A stretch of 5,018 bases of DNA, from the NCBI GenBank assembly GCA_041654355.1, contig JBAZDQ010000105.1, forward strand, positions 1-5,018. Reading direction: 5' to 3'. The DNA is from DMER64 sp041654355. Lineage in GTDB: Bacteria; Bacteroidota; Bacteroidia; Bacteroidales; UBA932. The number at the start of each line of letters is the position of its first letter. The first letter of the stretch is position 1. The notes under the pieces were generated by a model. That model had not been told where the DNA came from. It did not search any database and saw only the letters and a list, made by a program, of their open reading frames with translations. The position numbers and the translations under genes are program-made. Positions 1-5,018 of this stretch are shown here, piece after piece.

Positions 1-124
1 TCCACAAAAACAGCCTTATATGTGGATGGATTGCCAATAATGGTGCAGAAGGTGGAATCTTAGAGTGGCCTTTCCTGATTTAGTTGTCAAACAGGGCCTT
101 AATTTTGAAATTTTATCATTTCAG
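1..124. repeat. Left copy of a 124-bp direct repeat (hairpin unit plus conserved tail)
   Basis: This stretch aligns without gaps to 4125-4248, with 8 mismatches by hand count (116/124, about 93.5%). Four of the mismatches cluster at 44-47. Positions 1-26 are one TCCACA...TGTGGA hairpin unit of the kind tandemly repeated at 3922-4150. Positions 27-124 are a non-hairpin tail that ends abruptly at TTTCAG. Because the right copy is the terminal unit of an array, position 1 is probably the last unit of a second array extending left of the window (inference). The tail contains the stop codon and last codons of the minus-strand nucleotidyltransferase remnant. Confidence 0.95.
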
Positions 125-272
125 CCAACTGTAAGAAGTTATCATTTGACCAAATTTCAAACTCTTCGGGATTGTTGATGAATGGCAAAACATCTTGTCT
201 GGCCAACTCAATATCTGTATCGGCCAGCCGTTCTTTTAATTTTTCAATAAATAATTCCGACTTATTGTTGAG
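99..272 (-). pseudogene. C-terminal remnant of a probable AbiEii/AbiGii-type nucleotidyltransferase toxin
   Basis: On the minus strand 57 codons are open from just after a TAG (complement of 273-275) to a TAA (complement of 99-101). There is no ATG near the beginning, so the 5' part of the gene is missing. The residues ELARQDVLPFI, then EIWSNDNF, then LAEMIKFQN at the end resemble the C-terminal tail of Bacteroidota nucleotidyl-transferase AbiEii/AbiGii toxin family proteins, where a D-V-x-P-F-I segment precedes a W-S-x-x-x-F-L segment. Intact members are usually 200-300 residues, with the catalytic G-S-x-x-D-x-D motif in the N-terminal half. None of that is present here, so the fragment cannot be catalytic. 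The family assignment is from memory of conserved tails and is moderate. The last nine codons lie in the 124-bp repeat. The coding homology ends at about 265-275, near the 3' end of the kinase gene, which suggests a recombination junction. Confidence 0.6.
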
Positions 273-302
273 CTATATTCCAGATATGAAAATGCTGCAC
301 TT

Positions 303-332
303 AAAAATTACCCCGGTGGTTGAATAATGGGG
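303..332 (-). terminator. Weak candidate terminator downstream of the kinase gene
   Basis: Read on the minus strand just after the kinase stop, a CCCC tract (complement of 329-332) can pair with GGGG (complement of 311-314) across a 14-nt loop, followed by TAATTTTT. The stem is only 4 bp and is not extended on either side, so this is a poor intrinsic terminator. It is listed only because it is the sole candidate between the kinase and the toxin remnant. Confidence 0.2.
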
Positions 333-336
333 AGTA

Positions 337-2424
337 TTAAAATTTGGGGATAACAATGACAAATTCGGCATATTCTCCAACAGTAGAGTTAACGTTCATC
401 TGGCCCTGGTGCTCCTGTACCACAATGTCAAAGCTGAGTGAAAGCCCCAGTCCGGTTCCCTGTCCTGCAGGTTTGGTGGTAAAGAACGGGTTGAAGATCT
501 TATCGATGATTTCCTGCGGGATGCCCGTACCGTTATCCCATATCCGTATTTCCACCGTATCTCCCAGATTTTTGGTGGTGACGCGCAAAATGGGGAAGTA
601 GGCGTCCTTTCGTACCTTTTTCTTTTCATTGGTGGAATAGCAGGCGTTGTTGATGGTATTCAGGAATACCCGGCTCAGGTCTTGCGGGACGGCGTTGACC
701 ATGCCAACGGCAGGATCGTAGTCTGCCTGGATCTTTAGGTTGAAATTGGCGTCCTGGGCCCGCATTCCATGGTATCCCAGGTTGATGTATTCGGCCAGCA
801 ACGCATTGATGTCGGTGGGTTGTTTTTCGCCAGCTTTCCCGCGGGAATGGAGCAGCATACCCTTGACGATGCTGTCAGCCCGCTTTCCATGGTCACTGAT
901 TTTCTTTGCATTATTAGTGATGTCGTGGAGAATTTCCTGCAGGTAGTCTCTATCCTTCGCCGTGAGATTTTCGGTGAGTTTATCGAGTTCTTCCCTGAGT
1001 TCGGTGGCAAGATCCACCGTGAGTTCGGCAAAGTTGTTCACAAAATTAAGTGGGTTCTTGATCTCGTGGGCAATGCCAGCGGTGAGCTGGCCCAGCGAGG
1101 CCATTTTTTCGGATTGCACCAGCTGAGCCTGGGCGGACACAAGTTCGTCGTTTTTCTTTCTCAGTTCGGAGGTACGCTCATCCACTTTCTGTTCCAGAGT
1201 GCGGTTGTACTCTTCGAGTTTATCGTAGGATGCTTTCAGCTTCTCCGAAGCTTCCTTAAGGTCATTGATGGTGGAGGCAAGAGCCTTCTGCATGTATATG
1301 AACGAGTCGTTGAGCTGTCCGATCTCATCGTGCGACGTAATATGTGGCAACTGAACATTGAAATCACCCTGGGCAAAGTTCCCGGCTGCATTGGTAAGCG
1401 TTCTCAATGGCCCGGTGATGGACCGGGCAATGAGAATGATCACAAACAGAACAAAGGACAGACCGATCACGCAAAGAGCCACTAAATTCATTGTCAGCTT
1501 GTTGACATCGGCCATAAATTCGTCCACAGGGAACACAATACCTACCGACCAGCCATTGGTGGGAATGGGCGCGTAGGCCAGCCAACTGAGTTTCCCGGTA
1601 TTGACATTGCGGTATTCAAATTCGGCGAAGCTGGATTCTCCGCGAATCATGTTTTTCCCTACTTCCCGGAGCAAAGGCGATCTCTGGGAATCGGAAATAC
1701 TGAAGATGGTCTCGTTCATGATCATTTCCCGTTTGGGATGGGTCACGATGGTTCCGTTGGAGGAAATGATATATCCGTAGCCTGTTTCGCAGATCTTTAT
1801 GGAGTCCATGGCATTCTGTAACCAATCGAGGGAAACGTCCGCGGTGAGGATCGCGATGATTTTTTTTCGGCCGTTTTCTTCTTTGTAGAGGGGCACAGAA
1901 TAGGTGGACATCACGGCATTACCGGCTCCCTGATCGTAGTAGGGTTCACTCCAACATGCCTTGTTCAGTTCTTTAGGGATCTGGTACCAGTCCAGGGAAA
2001 AATAGTCATACTCAATATAACTGAAGGTAATGCCGCTGTCCGTACGACAGAAATAGGGCGAGAAGTTTTTCCGGGACACGTCGTAAGCGTATGGTTCAAA
2101 GGCCAGGGTGGCTCCATACACTTCGGGGTTTGTCTCCACCATCTGGCGTACCAGGCGGAATATTTGTTCCTGCGAAAAATCGGATGCCTCGATGGTTTTG
2201 GAGTAGTTGAGGGGGATCTTCTGGACGGCGCCAAGGACTTTCTCTACCCTTAGTACGGTGGAAGCGGTGATGTCCTGAGCGTTCTTAACCAGATTCTGGT
2301 GGACTATTTTGTCTGTGATGTAATAGTTATAAGCAAAAATGAGCAGAAAGATAATGGAGATGCTGGAGAAAACATAGAGTATTAACCTGAAGGCCAATCC
2401 CTTCTTACGCGAAAAATAGCTCAT
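337..2424 (-). CDS. Membrane sensor histidine kinase with dCache sensor and HAMP domain
   Basis: This is a 695-residue sensor kinase that should autophosphorylate a histidine and pass the phosphate to a response regulator not in the window. Order of parts: short basic N-terminus; transmembrane helix at about 12-32; extracytoplasmic Cache/PDC-type sensor at about 35-305, with the DWYQIP and WSEPYYD segments (145-164) typical of double-Cache domains; second transmembrane helix at about 311-333; HAMP at about 334-388; coiled coil at about 388-440; HisKA with the H-box HEIKNPLNF and phospho-acceptor His453; and HATPase_c with N-box residues Asn589, Asn592 and Asn593, G1 box DNGTGIP (630-636), F-box FNPFFTT (644-650) and G2 box GQGTGLGL (654-661). 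All catalytic boxes are intact. There is no receiver, PAS or output domain, so it is a classical rather than hybrid kinase. The position of the Arg in the RxWY motif of amino-acid-binding Cache domains appears to be Leu144, which argues weakly against an amino-acid ligand. The start lies 5 nt after the stop of the upstream lipoprotein gene, indicating co-transcription. Confidence 0.97.
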   Translation of the reverse strand: MSYFSRKKGLAFRLILYVFSSISIIFLLIFAYNYYITDKIVHQNLVKNAQDITASTVLRVEKVLGAVQKIPLNYSKTIEASDFSQEQIFRLVRQMVETNPEVYGATLAFEPYAYDVSRKNFSPYFCRTDSGITFSYIEYDYFSLDWYQIPKELNKACWSEPYYDQGAGNAVMSTYSVPLYKEENGRKKIIAILTADVSLDWLQNAMDSIKICETGYGYIISSNGTIVTHPKREMIMNETIFSISDSQRSPLLREVGKNMIRGESSFAEFEYRNVNTGKLSWLAYAPIPTNGWSVGIVFPVDEFMADVNKLTMNLVALCVIGLSFVLFVIILIARSITGPLRTLTNAAGNFAQGDFNVQLPHITSHDEIGQLNDSFIYMQKALASTINDLKEASEKLKASYDKLEEYNRTLEQKVDERTSELRKKNDELVSAQAQLVQSEKMASLGQLTAGIAHEIKNPLNFVNNFAELTVDLATELREELDKLTENLTAKDRDYLQEILHDITNNAKKISDHGKRADSIVKGMLLHSRGKAGEKQPTDINALLAEYINLGYHGMRAQDANFNLKIQADYDPAVGMVNAVPQDLSRVFLNTINNACYSTNEKKKVRKDAYFPILRVTTKNLGDTVEIRIWDNGTGIPQEIIDKIFNPFFTTKPAGQGTGLGLSLSFDIVVQEHQGQMNVNSTVGEYAEFVIVIPKF

Positions 2425-2429
2425 GGCGG

Positions 2430-3488
2430 TCAGTTCTTGTTAATGGGAATAAAAAACGAATTGTAGGGAGGGATCTCTTCAATCAGTCCGGCATCTTGTA
2501 ACACCTTCCCGGCAAATGTATAATCCTGGGGCAAAAGCAACTCGTTGAACTCAGTCTTCCCCTCGGGAAGATACAGGTCTTGGTAGCGGTCGAGCATCCA
2601 TCCCTGATGAACCTTGTTAACAGGCAGTTTGTCTTTATGGGCATATTGCACTACGATGTCGATGGCTTCTTCCTTATGATCAAAGGCATACCTCCAACCT
2701 TCAAGCGTTGCTTTAAGAAAATCGGCACACAACTGCGGGTCGTTTTCACGCATATCGGACAAACAATAGATCCCGTCTTCCAAAAAGTTCAAGCCGAAAT
2801 CTGCAAAGAAAAAGGCATTCAGGTCTTCAGGGTCATATCCCGCGTTTACGATAGTATGATATTCATCGAACCAGTTGGCAATGGTGATATCCACACCACC
2901 TGCAAGGAACAGGTTATTGGTACTGCCAATGGGAACTATAGTGACATTCACTTTGTATTCACTAAAGAACGCCTTGGGCTGGAGTTCAAAACCTGCCCAA
3001 ATGCCCACTCGTTTTCCTCCCATTTGGGGTATGGAATCAATGCCGCTCGACTTTTTGGTCAGGAGCATGGCCGAGGAACGGGTTGAGGGTTGGGCAATAT
3101 TGACGATATCTGTGCCCTTTGCTTTCAATTCAATCGCATTTACCAACCAGAGAGCTGCAAAATCGGCCTTCCCGGAAGAGATAAGATCCGAAGGTGTGTT
3201 GAATGGTTCATACGGAATGATCTCCAGGTTGATGCCGTATTTTTTGTAGATGCCTTTTTCTCTGGCCACATAATATCCGGCAAACTGGGCATTGGATACC
3301 CAATAGGGCAAAAAAGTCACATTCCGCATCTTTCCCTTGTATGCCGTGGTTTCTGTTGCCAGAGTGTCGATGCTATCCGAAGAACCGGGAGGACCGGTAC
3401 TTTTGATCTTACATCCGAAAACCACGAACAGAATACACACAAGGATAAATGCCTGAGAACGAAACGGAGTGAAAGAGTGTGATATCAT
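2430..3488 (-). CDS. NMT1/THI5-like (SsuA/ThiY-type) substrate-binding lipoprotein
   Basis: This is a periplasmic-type solute-binding protein tethered as a lipoprotein. The start chosen at 3488 gives 352 residues and a 25-residue signal peptide: polar/basic n-region, hydrophobic stretch AFILVCILFVVFG, and lipobox VFGC with Cys26. The upstream in-frame ATG at 3554 (374 residues) would put that cysteine at 48, which is unusually late for a lipoprotein, although an AGGA lies 5 nt before it. The mature protein opens with the family signature: FLPYW, QFAGYYVAREKGIYKKYG, then a DLISSGKADFA segment that usually follows at this distance. Family members bind small molecules such as pyrimidine thiamin precursors, sulfonates or nitrate-like ligands, and the ligand here cannot be read from sequence. 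No ABC permease or ATPase is adjacent. The next gene, 5 nt downstream, is a sensor kinase, so a ligand-sensing role is plausible (inference). No TAnnTTTG box is visible on the minus strand upstream. Confidence 0.92.
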   Translation of the reverse strand: MISHSFTPFRSQAFILVCILFVVFGCKIKSTGPPGSSDSIDTLATETTAYKGKMRNVTFLPYWVSNAQFAGYYVAREKGIYKKYGINLEIIPYEPFNTPSDLISSGKADFAALWLVNAIELKAKGTDIVNIAQPSTRSSAMLLTKKSSGIDSIPQMGGKRVGIWAGFELQPKAFFSEYKVNVTIVPIGSTNNLFLAGGVDITIANWFDEYHTIVNAGYDPEDLNAFFFADFGLNFLEDGIYCLSDMRENDPQLCADFLKATLEGWRYAFDHKEEAIDIVVQYAHKDKLPVNKVHQGWMLDRYQDLYLPEGKTEFNELLLPQDYTFAGKVLQDAGLIEEIPPYNSFFIPINKN

Positions 3489-3510
3489 AACGGCTGTCTC
3501 TGATAAGTAG

Positions 3511-3777
3511 TGCTTTCTGCCAGCGTATAAAAATAAAGAAAAATCTGACATCATTGATTTCCTGACGGATATAATTAAGCATTTCTATACAGAATTCAGG
3601 TCAGGACTCAATAAGTTCCTCGACTGTCTGGAAGAAAACCATGAAACGCTCATCATTAAGAGAGGGACCGGGTATGGAAAGGATGTGACGGTTGAACTGA
3701 TGGAGCGGAATGATTTTGCGCTGGCGTTGGATCTGGTGCAGCCGAAACTATCAACCTGCGCGGTGATAGAGATATGA
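3511..3777 (+). pseudogene. Unrecognised 88-codon plus-strand coding fragment, probably 5'-truncated
   Basis: From just after a TAG (3508-3510) to a TGA (3775-3777), 88 codons stay open with protein-like composition: amphipathic helical segments (IIDFLTDIIKHFYTEF, then LNKFLDCLEEN), followed by a mixed segment ending FALALDLVQPKL and STCAVIEI. GC-rich third positions in the second half (ctg, gcg, gtg, ggg) look like real coding sequence. There is no ATG before codon 65 and no convincing alternative start, so I read it as the C-terminal end of a gene whose 5' part is gone. I do not recognise the family. It runs head to head with the lipoprotein gene and would overlap that gene if the lipoprotein started at 3554. 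That overlap is one more reason to prefer the start at 3488. It could instead be a chance open frame. Confidence 0.4.
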
Positions 3778-3897
3778 AGTGGAAAAGTTACCGTTTAGAA
3801 GCCATCAAGAGAAACAGGTATCATTTATATTTATCAACCGAGTCAACTTTACCCAGAGATAAGACGTTCAGCTAGTCAACCATAATCAGGAAAATAC
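3778..3897. other. Intergenic stretch with no recognised feature
   Basis: This is about 120 bp between the plus-strand fragment and the hairpin array. I see no convincing reading frame, promoter box or hairpin terminator here. The first recognisable array sequence is the GGCAGAAAATCCC spacer beginning near 3902. Confidence 0.5.
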
Positions 3898-4150
3898 AAA
3901 AGGCAGAAAATCCCGGGTTCCTCCACAAAATAGGCCTTGTATGTGGATGAAAGGCAGAAAATCCCAGGTTTGTCCACAAAAACGGCCTTATATGTGGATG
4001 AGTTGCAAAAAACGGAGGTTTATCCACAAAAACAGCCTTATATGTGGATGGGTTGCAAAAAAACGGAGGTTTGTCCACAAAAACAGCCTTGTATGTGGAT
4101 GAGTTGCAAAAAAACCGAGGTTTGTCCACAAAAACGGCCTTATATGTGGA
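3898..4150. repeat. 51-bp-period tandem array of five TCCACA/TGTGGA hairpin units
   Basis: Five 26-nt units lie at 3922-3947, 3973-3998, 4023-4048, 4074-4099 and 4125-4150, with start-to-start spacing of 51, 50, 51 and 51 bp. Each begins with TCCACA and ends with its exact reverse complement TGTGGA around a 14-nt A-rich loop containing a conserved GCCTT, so each can form a 6-bp-stem hairpin. The loop differs between units at only a few positions. The 24-25-nt spacers are also related. The first two (the one before unit 1 and the one between units 1 and 2) carry GGCAGAAAATCCC; the last three carry TTGCA6-7 then CGGAGG or CCGAGG. The one 50-bp period is explained by an A6 instead of A7 run. The related spacers exclude CRISPR. 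The last unit is also the start of the 124-bp direct repeat. Function unknown. Confidence 0.95.
4020..4028 (+). promoter_or_regulatory. Exact match to the DnaA-box consensus TTATCCACA
   Basis: The left arm of the third hairpin unit reads TTATCCACA, identical to the strong bacterial DnaA box. The same position is TTGTCCACA (one mismatch) in units 2, 4 and 5. The right arms, read on the minus strand, are TCATCCACA (one mismatch) in units 1, 2 and 4 and CCATCCACA in units 3 and 5. Each unit therefore carries two inverted DnaA-box-like sites. Because the units are copies of each other, this is one motif amplified rather than ten independent matches. No dnaA, dnaN or unwinding element is visible, so I do not call an origin. 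Confidence 0.3.
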
Positions 4151-4248
4151 TGGATTGACAATAATGGCTTGGAAGGTGGAATCTTAGAGTGGCCTTGCCT
4201 GATTAAGTTGTCAAACAGGGCCTTAATTTTGAAATTTTATCATTTCAG
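4125..4248. repeat. Right copy of the 124-bp direct repeat
   Basis: This copy matches 1-124 in the same orientation at 116 of 124 positions with no gap. It starts with the fifth hairpin unit of the array and ends at TTTCAG; the flanks then diverge completely (CCAACTG after the left copy, GAATTTT after this one). It retains the minus-strand codons for EMIKFQN and stop that end the nucleotidyltransferase remnant at the left copy, but the sequence upstream of those codons is unrelated. The tail was therefore duplicated or left behind without the rest of the gene. Confidence 0.96.
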
Positions 4249-4446
4249 GAATTTTTGAACATGAAAGTATTGTACCCATTGAAAAAAATAAAATAAAAAA
4301 TATCTTTTTCATTTCGTTTCTGTTTTTCTATAAATATTGTGATTTTTAGAAATCAACAAGAAATCTACCAATCGATTAATAAAAATCAAATGAGTATATT
4401 TGTTTATTAAGGCGAATCCTTGTTGAGCTATTAACCTTTATACAGC
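4249..4446. other. AT-rich intergenic leader upstream of the Fic-family gene
   Basis: This spacer of about 200 bp is strongly A/T rich between 4276 and 4360, including an A-rich run facing a T-rich run (TGAAAAA...TTTTTCA) that could form a loose hairpin. No reading frame of note is present. It holds the candidate promoter for the downstream gene. Confidence 0.6.
4395..4402 (+). promoter_or_regulatory. Candidate Bacteroidota -7 box (TATATTTG)
   Basis: TATATTTG matches the Bacteroidota sigma-ABfr -7 consensus TAnnTTTG exactly. It lies 44 nt before the ATG at 4447, giving a plausible leader of about 35-40 nt. A clear TTTG-type -33 element about 20 bp upstream is not visible, so the call rests on the -7 box and its location. 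The surrounding AT richness raises the chance of a coincidental match. Confidence 0.4.
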
Positions 4447-5018
4447 ATGAGCAAAGTTTCTATCCGTTTCTTTAACGACCGAGAGGTTCGTGCCGTTTGG
4501 GACGAGGAATACAACAAATGGTGGTTTTCGGTTCTTGACATTGTTGCTGTCCTTACCAACCAGGACAACTACAACAAGACACGTAACTATTGGAAATACT
4601 TGAAATCAAAGCTCAAAAAGGAAAATAGCGAGTTGGTTAGTGCCACTACCCAACTTAAACTTGTTGCAAAAGATGGCAAACGATATTTATCTGATATGCT
4701 GGATTACAATGGTATCATTGCCCTGGCCAGACAATTCCCAAGTAAACAGGCAAGCCGTTTCATAGATTGGTTTACCTACAGCGACGAAACCATTGACGGA
4801 AAAAGCAAGCATAAGGCATATGCCTTGTTTGAAAGTTCATTAATTGACAACATTGAAGTGGGGTCCGTGAAAGGATTGCAGCAAATTCACTCGTATCTGT
4901 TTGGCGGGCTTTACGATTTTGCCGGACAGATAAGGCAGAAAAACATCTCCAAAGGCGGTTTTAAATTTGCGATGGCTCAACATCTGGAAAATACTCTACG
5001 GCAGATTGAACAAATGCC
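4447..5018 (+). CDS. Bro-N/Fic fusion protein, partial (5' 190 codons)
   Basis: The ATG at 4447 opens a frame that continues past the window edge. Residues 1 to about 112 form a Bro-N-like domain of the type in phage antirepressors and Bro proteins: IRFFNDREVRAVWDEE, then KWWFSVLDIVAVL, NYWKYLKSKL, and a later GIIALARQFPSKQA segment. From about 124 the start of a Fic/Fido fold follows: LFESSLIDNIEVGSVKG, the hallmark GGLYDFAGQIR (153-163), and KNISKGGFKFA (165-175). Fic enzymes usually transfer AMP or another phosphate-containing group to protein hydroxyls. The catalytic HPFxxGNGR loop would lie beyond the window, so activity cannot be judged. Bro-N is probably DNA binding, so a toxin-like or phage-response function is possible (inference). 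No Shine-Dalgarno sequence is evident, as is common in Bacteroidota. It has lower GC than the kinase gene. Confidence 0.94.
   Translation, partial: MSKVSIRFFNDREVRAVWDEEYNKWWFSVLDIVAVLTNQDNYNKTRNYWKYLKSKLKKENSELVSATTQLKLVAKDGKRYLSDMLDYNGIIALARQFPSKQASRFIDWFTYSDETIDGKSKHKAYALFESSLIDNIEVGSVKGLQQIHSYLFGGLYDFAGQIRQKNISKGGFKFAMAQHLENTLRQIEQM

Noticed and set aside
265..276. 12-nt match TTGTTGAGCTAT at 265-276 and 4420-4431, as a possible attachment site or target duplication
   Set aside because: A 12-mer shared by chance is expected about once in a window of this size. The flanking bases diverge at once, and the positions do not match the ends of the 124-bp repeats.
769..1485. Long plus-strand open frame (238 codons) antisense to the kinase gene
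   Set aside because: It lies entirely within the well-supported kinase gene on the other strand. Its composition reflects antisense codon bias, and it shows no recognisable domain.
3898..4150. CRISPR array (26-nt palindromic repeats with 24-25-nt spacers)
   Set aside because: The spacers are related to each other instead of unique, the repeats differ between units, and no cas genes are present.
3898..4150. Replication origin of a plasmid or integrated element
   Set aside because: Although DnaA-box-like sites cluster here, no replication initiator gene or typical origin gene neighbour is present. The similar unit at 1-26 suggests a dispersed repeat instead.
3872..4158. Open frames on both strands through the hairpin array (minus 3872-4129, plus 3937-4158) giving 17-residue periodic peptides
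   Set aside because: The 51-bp period is a multiple of three, so any frame lacking a stop in one unit stays open across the array. The single 50-bp period shifts the frame mid-array and the peptides change character there. No ribosome site or family resemblance is seen.
3922..4248. Integron attC sites or an integron cassette array
   Set aside because: The arms TCCACA/TGTGGA do not match the GTTRRRY/RYYYAAC core sites of attC, and no integrase is visible.

Overview
The window looks like chromosomal DNA from a member of the Bacteroidota, probably Bacteroidales. The support is indirect. The histidine kinase has a Bacteroidota-style H-box region. The start codons mostly lack strong Shine-Dalgarno sequences. 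A TAnnTTTG-type -7 box lies ahead of the rightmost gene. The toxin-type gene families seen here (Bro-N/Fic, AbiEii-like nucleotidyltransferase) are common in that phylum. No rRNA, tRNA, CRISPR array or complete insertion sequence was seen.

Layout, left to right. Positions 1-124 are the end of a repeat element: one hairpin unit plus a conserved tail. Overlapping it on the minus strand is a 57-codon C-terminal remnant of what looks like an AbiEii/AbiGii-type nucleotidyltransferase toxin (99-272). A two-gene minus-strand operon follows, transcribed right to left: an NMT1/THI5-like substrate-binding lipoprotein (2430-3488, or from 3554) and, 5 nt downstream, a Cache-HAMP sensor histidine kinase (337-2424). 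A plus-strand reading frame with no usable start (3511-3777) sits head to head with the lipoprotein gene and looks like a broken gene. From about 3898 to 4150 there is a 51-bp-period tandem array of five hairpin units, and its last unit runs into a second copy of the 124-bp element (4125-4248, 116/124 identical to 1-124). After an AT-rich spacer with a candidate promoter, a Bro-N/Fic fusion gene starts at 4447 and runs off the right edge.

How the parts work together. The lipoprotein and kinase most likely form a sensing pair: a ligand-binding lipoprotein encoded with a membrane kinase, with no ABC permease, ATPase or response regulator in view. This operon is bracketed by two broken genes and by direct repeats 4,124 bp apart, beside toxin-type genes. 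The picture fits an accessory region remodelled by recombination at a dispersed repeat family, with an intact sensory operon inserted among decayed defence or toxin genes. The repeat array, with its paired DnaA-box-like sites, is the least explained part of the window.
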